Positions 1 through 5,641 are shown, numbered from the stretch's first letter. The stretch is 12,344 nucleotides of DNA from JANOAR01 sp031411235 (GCA_031411235.1 JANOAR010000235.1:1-12344); one strand, 5' to 3'. Notes: generated by a model from the letters alone, not told the origin. Program-made: numbers and translations.

Positions 1-1377
1 GTGCTCGTCGCAGTCGTCGCAGGAATCCAGCACGGAGCCACCGCTGCCCTATGGTCCGCGTGCATCGGCACCGCTGGCGTCAACTACCTCTTCGCGGGCA
101 ACAAAGTGTTCGCCGGGCAATGCAACGTCACGCTCATCCAGAACATCCTGAGCGGCGTCATCTTTCCCGCATTCCGCACGAAGGTTCCCGAGCTGGCATT
201 CTTCTCCGTGGACCTCGGCAAGAGTGGCTCGCAGATGCCCGCGCCCGTAAAATACGGACAGGAAGTCATCTCGCAAATGATGGTCGCGCCGACTGCGGCG
301 AGCTTCACTCCCGGTGATGACCCTACTACGGGAGCCGTCGCCGTAGATACGCTCGCCGTTGACGTGAAGGTGAAGATGGACCAAGCCGCCATCGTCAACA
401 TCAAGCTCACAGCGGCCTCTGCCGCAGTGCTGATGGGCGATGGAGTATTCATGAAATCGCTTGAGGAAGCGGGCATCTCGCTGGGCCGCAAAGTGGTCGC
501 CGATGTCATCGCGCAAGTCACCCAAAAGAACTTCTCCCACGAGTTGCTCACGACCATTGCTGGCACCGATTACGACGTGCTCGAAGACGCAGCCACGCAG
601 CTCAATGCACAGGCCGCAGCCACGCCTCGCTACTGCCTCGGAGGCTCCTCGTTCATGCAGGCAGTCGGGGCAGATGCACGCACCGCAAGTGGCGACTACC
701 ACGGCCAGCGCACCGGCGATGACCCTTACCGCAGCTTCACCGGCATCGCAGGATTCCGCGAAGTCCGCGAATTCCCGTCCATGCCCAGCGGCACCAGCAC
801 GCTCGGCACGTTCACTGTGGTCGCCGCGACGAACGTCATCACCGTCTCCGCCAACCACGGCCTCGCAGTCGGCGACCGCATCCGCGTCACCAGCGCCACC
901 ACGCTGCCAGCGGGCATGGCGGTTAATACAGACTACTACGTCCTCACGGTGCCCAGCACCACGACGCTCACCGTCAGCGCCAGCATCGGCGGCGCAGTGC
1001 TCGACATCACCGACACCGGCACCGGGGCTCACACCATCAAGAAGTTCAACGCGCTCAACGCTTTCGCCTTCGCGCAAAACTCGATCCACATCGCGATTCG
1101 CCCGCTGTTCAGCAACGACGACCTCGCAGCTCAACTCGGCATCCCGCGTTCGTTCAAGCGCGAGAACGTCATTGACCCCGAGACGGGACTCGCGTTCACG
1201 ACTTGGCTCTACCAAGAGCCAAAGACCGGCGACCTTTACGCCGCAGTCATCGTGTTCTACGGCATCCGCGCGGGCCGCGCACTCACAGGCGCGACCAACC
1301 CGGCAGCAGAAGCAGCAGACAGCGCGTTCGACCGGGCGGGCCTCCGAATCGTCGAATCCGCGTCCACACTCGCCTAA
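1..1377 (+). CDS. Major capsid (coat) protein, 5' partial, with inserted beta-rich domain
   Basis: This is the main shell-forming protein of the phage head. The frame is open from the left edge, so the true start lies upstream and the GTG at base 1 need not be a start. Residue numbers here count from base 1. Coat-like features include PELAFFSVDL and a following beta-strand region (about 65-130), a helical stretch with LEEAGISLGRK (about 155-170), GIAGFREVREFPSMP (about 248-262), NSIHIAIRPL (about 360-369) and a C-terminal YGIRAGRA. The general plan resembles the P22-type coat family. Between FPSMPSGT and FNALNAFAF sits an extra module (about 268-348) with the pattern HGL..GD.I.V...LPAGM...T.YYV, a small beta domain widely scattered in phage proteins and sometimes auto-labelled E1-FCCH-like. 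P22 coat also carries its insertion domain near this point. The coat role is fairly sure from sequence and order; the P22-type fold is inference. Confidence 0.75.
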   Translation: MLVAVVAGIQHGATAALWSACIGTAGVNYLFAGNKVFAGQCNVTLIQNILSGVIFPAFRTKVPELAFFSVDLGKSGSQMPAPVKYGQEVISQMMVAPTAASFTPGDDPTTGAVAVDTLAVDVKVKMDQAAIVNIKLTAASAAVLMGDGVFMKSLEEAGISLGRKVVADVIAQVTQKNFSHELLTTIAGTDYDVLEDAATQLNAQAAATPRYCLGGSSFMQAVGADARTASGDYHGQRTGDDPYRSFTGIAGFREVREFPSMPSGTSTLGTFTVVAATNVITVSANHGLAVGDRIRVTSATTLPAGMAVNTDYYVLTVPSTTTLTVSASIGGAVLDITDTGTGAHTIKKFNALNAFAFAQNSIHIAIRPLFSNDDLAAQLGIPRSFKRENVIDPETGLAFTTWLYQEPKTGDLYAAVIVFYGIRAGRALTGATNPAAEAADSAFDRAGLRIVESASTLA

Positions 1378-1386
1378 TCCACGGAC

Positions 1387-1824
1387 ATGGCGAAGACGCT
1401 CTACATCCTGCTCGGCAGCGAGGGAAAGAACGGCGAGCAGCGCCTCGTGCAAATCGGACGTCGCGCCGCAGTGCTCGCAGCAGTGAACACCGCGCCCGCC
1501 GCGCTCACACAATTCCAGCTCGGCACATTCGCCTTCTGCCGCACGGTAAAGCGCGGCGAAGGCGGTCAAGCGCCAGAGCCGAGCGAGCAAGCCGACGTGC
1601 CGCAATCCGTCGAGATGCTCGACGCGCTCAATCAAGCGACGCAGCGCATTCGCGAGTTGGAAGCCGCGCTCGCAGAAAAGACTTCCGCCGCACCGCAACA
1701 GGCACCTGGGGATTCGGCATCGGGGGAAACTCCGGTGCCGACATCTCCAGCGGAGAGCGACGCCACACCGCCCGCCCCCACTGGTGATGACGACGGCCCG
1801 CGCCTCCCGCGCAAAGGCCGGTAA
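1387..1824 (+). CDS. Small capsid-adjacent protein, coiled coil plus disordered acidic tail
   Basis: I do not recognise a family. The protein has 145 residues and begins 9 nt after the capsid stop. Residues 1-55 look folded (short hydrophobic strands TLYILLG and AAVLAAV, then FQLGTFAFCRTVKRG). Residues 75-99 (VEMLDALNQATQRIRELEAA) would form a helix or short coiled coil. Residues 100-145 are rich in Pro, Ala, Ser, Thr, Glu and Asp, and end in the basic RLPRKGR. Position straight after the coat gene would suit a head decoration, head-completion or connector-associated protein, but nothing in the sequence proves this. The ATG at 1387 is the first start after the upstream stop. It is the last gene before the strong terminator at 1856, so it probably shares the capsid transcript. 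Confidence 0.65.
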   Translation: MAKTLYILLGSEGKNGEQRLVQIGRRAAVLAAVNTAPAALTQFQLGTFAFCRTVKRGEGGQAPEPSEQADVPQSVEMLDALNQATQRIRELEAALAEKTSAAPQQAPGDSASGETPVPTSPAESDATPPAPTGDDDGPRLPRKGR

Positions 1825-1855
1825 AATTTGTGTTTGGTTCGAGTATTCATAGGGG

Positions 1856-1895
1856 CGAGCGCCGCAGAACTGGGAAACTGCGGCGCTCGTTTTTT
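1856..1895 (+). terminator. Intrinsic terminator after the head module
   Basis: A perfect 12-bp GC-rich stem is formed by CGAGCGCCGCAG (1856-1867) and CTGCGGCGCTCG (1878-1889), with a 10-nt loop and six T residues directly after (1890-1895). This is a textbook Rho-independent terminator on the + strand. It lies 32 nt after the stop of the preceding gene and separates the capsid transcript from the connector/tail genes. Some read-through, or an unseen promoter, must supply the downstream genes. Confidence 0.9.
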
Positions 1896-1923
1896 CGTCA
1901 TTCGTCATTCGTCATTCGTCATT
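1896..1923. repeat. Four tandem copies of heptamer CGTCATT
   Basis: CGTCATT is repeated exactly four times directly after the terminator T-tract and ends 4 nt before the next start codon (ATG 1928). It belongs to the class of short tandem heptanucleotide repeats known from some cyanobacteria and other bacteria. It differs in sequence from the CTCTCAA arrays elsewhere in the window but shares unit length, copy number and placement just upstream of a gene. Confidence 0.9.
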
Positions 1924-1927
1924 TGAA

Positions 1928-2278
1928 ATGATCTCACAAACTCAACTCAGCCGCCTCCGCAGCAAGGCTTCCGATTTGATCCAGCAAGTCTTCCCGGCTA
2001 CCATCCAAGTCGCAGCCACCGCCGCCGCACTCGCGACCGCCGATGAACTCTCCGCCTCGACTGGCGGGCTCCGGCGCGGCGATGGCCTCGCCATCGGCGG
2101 CTTCATCATCGAGGACGAAATCAGCTTCCGCGTCCGCAAGTCCCTCTTCGCCGAGCTGCCCCAAGCCGGGCACCGCGTCCGCTGGGTCGAGGGCAACGTC
2201 GTCTTCCGCATCGAGACAGCAAAGCACAGCGACTCCGACCCGTGCATCCACTTGAAATGCACAGCCCTAGAGAAATGA
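1928..2278 (+). CDS. Putative head-closure / head-tail joining protein
   Basis: A 116-residue protein, the first gene after the terminator. Residues 1-45 are helical (LSRLRSKASDLIQQVFPATI, then an Ala-rich segment). Residues 50-112 look like a small beta-barrel: GDGLAIGGFIIEDEISFRVR, then HRVRWVEGNVVFRIETAKH and CIHLKCTAL. Size, beta-barrel character and location between capsid and tail terminator match the head-closure or stopper proteins (lambda FII / SPP1 gp16 type) that cap the portal and dock the tail. The assignment rests on order and general shape, not on a diagnostic motif. The ATG at 1928 follows the CGTCATT array with no Shine-Dalgarno sequence. The stop TGA overlaps the ATG of a mini-ORF (ATGA at 2275-2278). 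Confidence 0.6.
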   Translation: MISQTQLSRLRSKASDLIQQVFPATIQVAATAAALATADELSASTGGLRRGDGLAIGGFIIEDEISFRVRKSLFAELPQAGHRVRWVEGNVVFRIETAKHSDSDPCIHLKCTALEK

Positions 2279-2346
2279 TCTCTCAACTCTCAACCCTCAA
2301 TTGCCTGCGGCTTTCTCCGCTTCGCTCCGAATCTCAACTGCCATGA
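2275..2346 (+). CDS. Possible 23-codon linking mini-ORF encoded by the heptamer array
   Basis: This frame starts with an ATG overlapping the upstream stop (ATGA 2275-2278) and ends with TGA 2344-2346 overlapping the start of the next gene (ATGA 2343-2346). It encodes 23 residues, MISQLSTLNCLRLSPLRSE and then SQLP. Its first third is the CTCTCAA repeat. With overlaps at both ends, a ribosome could be handed from the upstream gene to the terminator gene through this frame. It may be translated only for coupling, or be chance. There is no independent evidence for a functional peptide. Confidence 0.3.
   Translation: MISQLSTLNCLRLSPLRSESQLP
2280..2300. repeat. CTCTCAA-type heptamer array, 3 units
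   Basis: Units are CTCTCAA, CTCTCAA and CCCTCAA, placed in the junction between the head-closure and tail-terminator genes. A further stray copy-like stretch (atctcaact) lies at 2331-2339, right before the ATG at 2343. Orientation is the same as in the other arrays of this window. Confidence 0.85.
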
Positions 2347-2798
2347 AAGCCTGGGACATCGCCGACTCATTCCGCGCCCTCGTCGCCGAAGATACAGACT
2401 TCGCAGGCATCGCCCTGCGCACCGGCCAGAGCGAGGAAGAGCAGACCTTCCCCTGCATCATCTTCGAGGCAAGCGTGAAGCCCGTCGGCGGCTCCGCCCA
2501 AGTCCTCACCTTCGAGCTGACGATGCACGTCCACTCCCACGCGCACGACGACACCGCCGCCGCGCACGCCGCCCGTGCCGAGCTGCTCCGCCGCAAGTTC
2601 TACGGAGCCACGCAAGCCGAGTCTGCCGCCGCCCGCGATGCCATCAAGACAGCCATCAATACCGCTGGCAAATTCGCCCTCCTCGGTCGCGGCCACGACG
2701 CCCCATCCGATTCCGCCAACGGCGCGATTGAGCAGTCGCGCTTCAAGACATCCATCATCATCGCAGGCACCGTCCGCGTGCTCGATCCAGCGCCGTAG
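2343..2798 (+). CDS. Putative tail terminator / tail completion protein
   Basis: A 151-residue protein. I chose ATG 2343 over an upstream TTG at 2301 because the added residues would be encoded by the repeat-bearing leader and look non-conserved. The layout is an N-terminal helix (MKAWDIADSFRALVAED), a strand-turn segment ending in TFPCIIFEASVKP, a long strand VLTFELTMHVHSHA, a helix AAHAARAELLRRKFYG with a following helix, and a C-terminal strand FKTSIIIAGTVRVLDP. Alternation of P.II.E and a long central strand followed by helices is the usual pattern of tail terminators (lambda gpU / HK97-type), which cap the tail tube and fix its length. Position before the tube candidate and chaperones agrees. 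I am moderately sure of the family. Confidence 0.6.
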   Translation: MKAWDIADSFRALVAEDTDFAGIALRTGQSEEEQTFPCIIFEASVKPVGGSAQVLTFELTMHVHSHAHDDTAAAHAARAELLRRKFYGATQAESAAARDAIKTAINTAGKFALLGRGHDAPSDSANGAIEQSRFKTSIIIAGTVRVLDPAP

Positions 2799-2807
2799 TT
2801 TGACAGC
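2799..2807 (+). promoter_or_regulatory. TTTGACAGC motif 23 nt upstream of a start
   Basis: TTTGACAGC directly follows the stop codon at 2796-2798 and begins 23 nt before ATG 2822. It contains the consensus -35 hexamer TTGACA, but the expected -10 position falls inside the gene and has no TATAAT-like sequence. The same 9-mer recurs at 9535, with related copies at 5375 and 6006. Function unknown. Confidence 0.35.
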
Positions 2808-2821
2808 ACGAATCTCTCGAA

Positions 2822-2980
2822 ATGACCGCCGCCGAACTTCAGCTCGCACAACTCAAACAGGAACTCGCACTGCACGAAAAGAACCTCGCGCTTTACGTAG
2901 CCAGCAAAGACCCGCGAGTCGCAGCCACACAGGCCCGCATCGAATCTCTCAACGCTCAACTCAAAACTCTTAGCCAATGA
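2822..2980 (+). CDS. 52-aa coiled-coil protein of the tail module
   Basis: A short gene starting ATG 2822 and ending TGA 2978-2980, whose stop overlaps the start of the tail-tube candidate (ATGA at 2977). The product is almost wholly helical: ELQLAQLKQELALHEKNLA and, after a break at SKDPRV, ATQARIESLNAQLKTLSQ. Leu spacing supports an antiparallel helical hairpin or coiled coil. The last codons are a degenerate CTCTCAA array (2946-2966), giving ESLNAQL. It is flanked by tail genes on both sides and tightly coupled, so a small virion or assembly helper is likely. Family not recognised. Confidence 0.6.
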   Translation: MTAAELQLAQLKQELALHEKNLALYVASKDPRVAATQARIESLNAQLKTLSQ

Positions 2981-3312
2981 CCTACGCACTCGAACACGGC
3001 ATCACACTTCTCGACGACGATCTCCTCTGCCAAGAGTGTGACATCCAGAGCAAAGTCGAAATCTCCAAAGTCCTCGGCATGGTCTCCGGCAAGGCACAGG
3101 TGAAGCACGTCTGGGCGCACACCGACGAAAACTCCGGCTCTGTAAAAGGCAACGGCGACATCACCATCACACCCGGCGTCGGCGACGCTGGAGTGGACGG
3201 CATCACCGGCGGCATCACCATCATCGAGATGCTCAAATACAAGCAGGGCATCTCCGTCGCCAGCGAGTGGGAATACAACTGGATTCACTGGCCACACGCC
3301 GAGGCCGCGTAA
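2977..3312 (+). CDS. Putative tail tube protein (short)
   Basis: A 111-residue protein translationally coupled by ATGA to the preceding small gene. It lacks a signal peptide or membrane segment and appears mostly beta: SKVEISKVLGMVSGKAQVKH, then a Gly/Asp-rich loop GSVKGNGDITITPGVGDA, then IIEMLKYKQGISVASEWEYN. It lies between the tail-terminator candidate and the chaperone genes, the place of the major tail tube subunit in lambda-like order. At 111 residues it is shorter than typical tube proteins (usually well over 130), so it may be a compact version or another tail component. The last residues WIHWPHAEAA are aromatic. The role is inferred from position and beta content only. Confidence 0.45.
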   Translation: MTYALEHGITLLDDDLLCQECDIQSKVEISKVLGMVSGKAQVKHVWAHTDENSGSVKGNGDITITPGVGDAGVDGITGGITIIEMLKYKQGISVASEWEYNWIHWPHAEAA

Positions 3313-3315
3313 CCT

Positions 3316-3789
3316 ATGGCACCCGTCGCACAAGGGAAGCAGCAAGGCGTGGTCATCATCCGCGCCATCAATCCCGGCTCCGTCGTCTGCCCCGAGAGCA
3401 TCCTCGTCAACGCGCTCACCACACTCGGCATCCCGCTCCACCCGGACCCTCGCTTCGCCTACGTGGACACCCGCGAGACGCTCGGCGATGGAACGGTCAA
3501 GCGCGTGCAGCAATGGGCGCTTCTCACCCGCAGCAGCGACGAGAAATACAAGACGGCCAAGCTCGTCGCATGGTGGCACGACCCCGCATGGCTCGCCGCC
3601 AACCCCACGCACGAACTGGCCATCCTGAAAGTCGGACTCGAAAACATGATGCGCCTCGCCGAGCGCATCCGCAAAACTCCCTACGTGGCCGTCCTTCGCA
3701 AAGGCGGACGCATGGCCATGATTCCCTCGCACCTCCCGCCCGAGAAACAAGCCGCCGCCCGCGAGAAACTCGAGCCCTCCGCCACATGA
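3316..3789 (+). CDS. Unrecognised 157-aa tail-module protein
   Basis: Family not recognised. It starts 3 nt after the preceding stop. The N-terminal half appears alpha/beta (GVVIIRAINPGSVVCPESI, LGIPLHPDPRFAYVDTRET), followed by QQWALLTRSSDEKYKTAKLV and a Trp-rich segment WWHDPAWLAANPTHELAIL (about 86-104). It ends in a helix with LENMMRLAERIRKTPY, a short strand pair (VAVLRKGGRMAMIP) and a charged helical tail. No catalytic motif stands out. Its place before the tail chaperones would fit a second tube-associated protein or an adaptor, but an accessory role is equally possible. Its stop overlaps a 25-codon mini-ORF. Confidence 0.6.
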   Translation: MAPVAQGKQQGVVIIRAINPGSVVCPESILVNALTTLGIPLHPDPRFAYVDTRETLGDGTVKRVQQWALLTRSSDEKYKTAKLVAWWHDPAWLAANPTHELAILKVGLENMMRLAERIRKTPYVAVLRKGGRMAMIPSHLPPEKQAAAREKLEPSAT

Positions 3790-3863
3790 TTTTTGCAAAA
3801 GAGAGCATCTGCTCAAGAGAGGCGCTGCCGGGCGCACTCCGGCTCGAAACAGTGAGGTGGTAG
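3786..3863 (+). CDS. Possible 25-codon mini-ORF before the tail chaperone
   Basis: ATG 3786 overlaps the stop of the preceding gene (ATGA) and the frame runs to TAG 3861-3863. It encodes MIFAKESICSREALPGALRL followed by ETVRW. It fills most of the otherwise empty 100-nt gap before the chaperone start at 3891. It could be a coupling peptide or chance. The gap also contains short dyads (GAGCA-TC-TGCTC at 3803-3814; GCCGG...CCGGC at 3827-3843) with no T-tract. Confidence 0.25.
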   Translation: MIFAKESICSREALPGALRLETVRW

Positions 3864-3890
3864 CAGCCTAATCACACCGGCAATTTTTCC

Positions 3891-4325
3891 ATGATCACGG
3901 ACGCCCGAACAGCAGCAGCAACCGATGCCCTCCTCACGCCCGACTCCACCCGCATCGGCGCGTTCACCGTCCGCCCATTCTCCGGCGGCGACATGCTCCT
4001 CTGCGGACGCCTCGACCTCGCCCTCGCCAGCAACGACCCCGAGCGCATCGGCAAGATGACCCGCGAACAGCAAGCCGAAGAACTGCTCCAAATCGGCACC
4101 CTCCTCTGCCACCCGCCCACCGCGCTCAAGCAAGCCCTGTGGAAGTCCGCAGACACCGTCCGCGCAGACTTCATCGCGCCCGTGCTCTTCGCCCTCTCGC
4201 CCGCAGACACCGCCGAGCTGATCGGCTTCGTCGCCGTCTTCTTCGCCCAAGCCGCCGCAGTCTCCATCGAAGTCGAGCCCAAGCCCAGCGACGCCCCCGC
4301 CGGGCCATCTCCGCAGGGAAAGTAG
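3891..4325 (+). CDS. Tail assembly chaperone, short form (gpG-like)
   Basis: A 144-residue protein made when ribosomes terminate at TAG 4323-4325. In lambda the G protein binds the tape measure and, with the longer GT form, recruits tube subunits; it is absent from the finished virion. Here residues 20-45 are beta-like (RIGAFTVRPFSGGDMLLCGR) and residues 55-127 are helical (MTREQQAEELLQIGTLL, TALKQALWKSADTVR, TAELIGFVAVFFAQAAAVSI), ending in a Pro-rich linker SDAPAGPSPQGK. This short-chaperone architecture is usual for gpG-type proteins. The decisive evidence is the canonical -1 slippery heptamer in the last codons, with a second chaperone-like frame behind it. The ATG at 3891 has no clear Shine-Dalgarno sequence. 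Confidence 0.8.
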   Translation: MITDARTAAATDALLTPDSTRIGAFTVRPFSGGDMLLCGRLDLALASNDPERIGKMTREQQAEELLQIGTLLCHPPTALKQALWKSADTVRADFIAPVLFALSPADTAELIGFVAVFFAQAAAVSIEVEPKPSDAPAGPSPQGK

Positions 4326-4552
4326 TCCGGCCTCCGTGGATAGCGGAGGCCGTATTCGCACTCGCCCAAGACACCGGCTGGAGCCGCGACTTCTGCCTGT
4401 GGCAACTCAGCTTCCCCGAGCTGCTCATCTGGCAGCACTGCCAAGCCCGCGCCGCTGGAGAATGGACCATCCAGCCCACCAATACCGCCACCCTCCACGA
4501 GCAAGCCTTTGTCATCGCGCAGTCTGCACATGAATGCGAATTTCAAACTTGA
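3891..4552 (+). CDS. Tail assembly chaperone, -1 frameshift product (gpGT-like)
   Basis: A minority of ribosomes should slip back one base on G GGA AAG (4316-4322), pass the TAG stop and continue in the -1 frame to TGA 4550-4552. The fusion has 144 shared residues plus 76 new ones, 220 in all. The extension begins VVRPPWIAEAVFALAQDTGW, continues with SRDFCLWQLSFPELLIWQHC, and ends with a polar tail. The Trp-rich helix-turn-helix with a W..L.FPE motif is typical of the C-terminal T part of such chaperones and has no good start codon of its own, so it needs the frameshift. In lambda the T part contacts the tail tube subunit while G contacts the tape measure. The extension overlaps the next gene start (4530) by 23 nt. 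Confidence 0.85.
4316..4352 (+). promoter_or_regulatory. Programmed -1 ribosomal frameshift signal (slippery site plus stem-loop)
   Basis: The slippery heptamer G GGA AAG occupies 4316-4322, in the correct phase (zero frame GGA AAG TAG; shifted frame GGG AAA GTA). It is the same heptamer used in lambda G-T. After a 5-nt spacer containing the zero-frame stop comes a perfect 9-bp GC-rich stem, CGGCCTCCG (4328-4336) with CGGAGGCCG (4344-4352), and a 7-nt loop. Heptamer, spacing and stem all match a stimulated -1 frameshift site. The stop in the spacer sets the short product. Confidence 0.92.
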
Positions 4553-5360
4553 TACCCGCAAATTCCAAAGCGCCGTCCGCGACCTCGCGAACCTCTCGCG
4601 CAAGAAGCCCGTGCAAACCGTCATGCGGCAAGCCGCCGGGCAAGTCGTGCGGCGCGTCGTCGGCGTCACCCCGCCCGCCAACGGCAAAGCGGATGTCGCC
4701 GCGAAGAAAGCAGGCGAGGCGGCAATCGCCAGCGACCTCGCCCGCATCTTCGTGGTCGCGTCCGCGAAAGCCATCCGCCAATTCACCGATGTGAACGGCA
4801 CGGAGGCGCGGTCGCAGTTCGGCCACAAAGGAGCGAAGGCCATCGGCGAAGTCACAGACCGAGTGCTGAGCCGCAGCGAGATGACCTCGTGGCACGCCTC
4901 ACGTCGCAAAGGCAATGGCCGAGTCGCAGGCGGAGGAAACGGAGGGCAGACCAACCGCGCGCGCGCAGCTTCGCTCGCCACCGGCATCAAGAAAAGCGAC
5001 CTCGCCGCCCTCGACATCGGCATCGTCTCCGCTGCCGACTTTCAGTGGTTCCTCAAGGTGCTGCAAAAGATGGTCGGCTTCCTCGCCGCCGGATGGAACG
5101 CCGCCGCCGTCGAGCTTCGAGTCAAGCTCCCAGCATGGATCACACGCCACGGTACGAGCCACGGTATCATCAAAATCACCCTGAGCGACCACGGGATGCG
5201 CATCTACATTGCGAACGCGGTAGGGTTCGTGGACAACATCCCCGAGCTGGAGCGCCGCCTCCAATGGGCCGTCAACGTCGTCGCCAAAAACATCCTGACA
5301 AAACAACTCCCCGCCGCCATCAAGAGCGTCGCGAAACGAGCGGGGTTTAAAGTCCGCTAA
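4530..5360 (+). CDS. Putative minor tail / tail completion protein (gpZ or HK97 gp10-like)
   Basis: A 276-residue basic protein. I chose ATG 4530, which overlaps the end of the GT extension; an in-frame TTG at 4509 is less likely. The N-terminus (FKLDTRKFQSAVRDLANLSR, then QTVMRQAAGQVVRRVVGVTPP) matches the general pattern of gpZ / HK97 gp10-like tail proteins: an amphipathic helix, Ala-rich helix ending in V, then TPP. The middle (about 95-165) is Gly/Arg-rich and looks flexible. The C-terminal part contains QWFLKVLQKMVGFLAAGWNA, then PAWITRHG, a strand pair (GIIKITLSDHGMRIYIANAV) and a final helix rich in Lys. The role would be tail completion or joining; confidence in the family is limited. 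The next gene is hicA, 50 nt downstream. Confidence 0.5.
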   Translation: MNANFKLDTRKFQSAVRDLANLSRKKPVQTVMRQAAGQVVRRVVGVTPPANGKADVAAKKAGEAAIASDLARIFVVASAKAIRQFTDVNGTEARSQFGHKGAKAIGEVTDRVLSRSEMTSWHASRRKGNGRVAGGGNGGQTNRARAASLATGIKKSDLAALDIGIVSAADFQWFLKVLQKMVGFLAAGWNAAAVELRVKLPAWITRHGTSHGIIKITLSDHGMRIYIANAVGFVDNIPELERRLQWAVNVVAKNILTKQLPAAIKSVAKRAGFKVR

Positions 5361-5375
5361 AAGCGGAGAAATGCT

Positions 5376-5400
5376 TTGACGCTGCACAAAATTTTGTGCA
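5376..5400 (+). promoter_or_regulatory. Probable hicAB promoter with 18-bp palindromic operator
   Basis: A perfect 18-bp palindrome, TGCACAAAATTTTGTGCA (5383-5400), lies just upstream of hicA and right after TTGACG (5376-5381), a good -35 match. A -10 at 17-bp spacing would fall at 5399-5404 (CAAAGT), a weak match overlapping the palindrome edge. HicB proteins with DNA-binding domains commonly repress their own operon by binding palindromes over the promoter, so this is the likely autoregulatory operator. The palindrome is much more A+T-rich than its surroundings. Confidence 0.65.
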
Positions 5401-5410
5401 AAGTCTCCCC

Positions 5411-5641
5411 ATGAGCAAGAAAGCAAAACTTCTGGAAAAGCTGATGGCAGGCACACGCGACCTCGCCTTCACATTTGCAGAAGCCGAGCAACTGCTGCTC
5501 AACGCTGGATTCGTGCTCGAAGGAGGTTCCGGTAGTCATCGCGTCTATCGGCACGAAGACAGTCGCATCCAAGTCCTCGCCTTCCACGGCAAAGACATCA
5601 AGCCCATCTACATCAAACAAATCCGCGCACTGCTCTCATGA
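5411..5641 (+). CDS. hicA: HicA-type toxin (mRNA interferase)
   Basis: A 76-residue toxin of the HicA family, small dsRBD-like proteins that cut mRNA and are neutralised by HicB. The core is LLLNAGFVLEGGSGSHRVYR; the family's catalytic histidine follows a Gly-Ser pair, which is His43 here. A conserved C-terminal HGKDIKPIYIKQIRALL (59-75) matches the usual ending, where a helix packs on the sheet. Nothing essential looks missing. The start at ATG 5411 is preferred; GTG 5396 in the same frame would add five residues and lies inside the operator. The stop overlaps hicB (ATGA at 5638), as is usual for this pair. The gene is visibly less GC-rich than the tail genes on both sides, which fits acquisition as a cassette. 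Confidence 0.88.
   Translation: MSKKAKLLEKLMAGTRDLAFTFAEAEQLLLNAGFVLEGGSGSHRVYRHEDSRIQVLAFHGKDIKPIYIKQIRALLS

Noticed and set aside
49..1908. 619-codon open frame on the minus strand, opposite the capsid gene
   Set aside because: It is an antisense shadow produced by GC-rich codon use. It runs across two real genes and the terminator stem, and its translation is Arg/Ala/Glu/Asp-rich with no recognisable domain.
2301..2342. Upstream TTG start for the tail-terminator gene, adding 14 residues
   Set aside because: The added residues come from the repeat-bearing leader, and ATG 2343 overlaps an upstream stop in the same ATGA manner as other genes here.
2956..3837. 293-codon minus-strand open frame
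   Set aside because: It crosses two convincing + strand genes coupled to their neighbours and its residue composition is typical of an antisense shadow.
3803..3867. Dyads in the gap before the chaperone, considered as a terminator, REP element or tRNA-like element
   Set aside because: Stems are 5 bp with no T-tract, and the GGCTCGAAAC stretch that recalls a tRNA T-loop has no matching acceptor or anticodon arms.
4139..4321. Independent gene start at ATG 4139 for the T-like frame
   Set aside because: Before 4317 this frame translates to an Arg-rich shadow of the gpG gene. Only the part after the slippery site is protein-like, so frameshifting is the better explanation.
5354..5366. Short hairpin CCGCT-AAA-AGCGG around the stop before hicA
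   Set aside because: It has only a 5-bp stem and no T-tract, so it is too weak to call a terminator.
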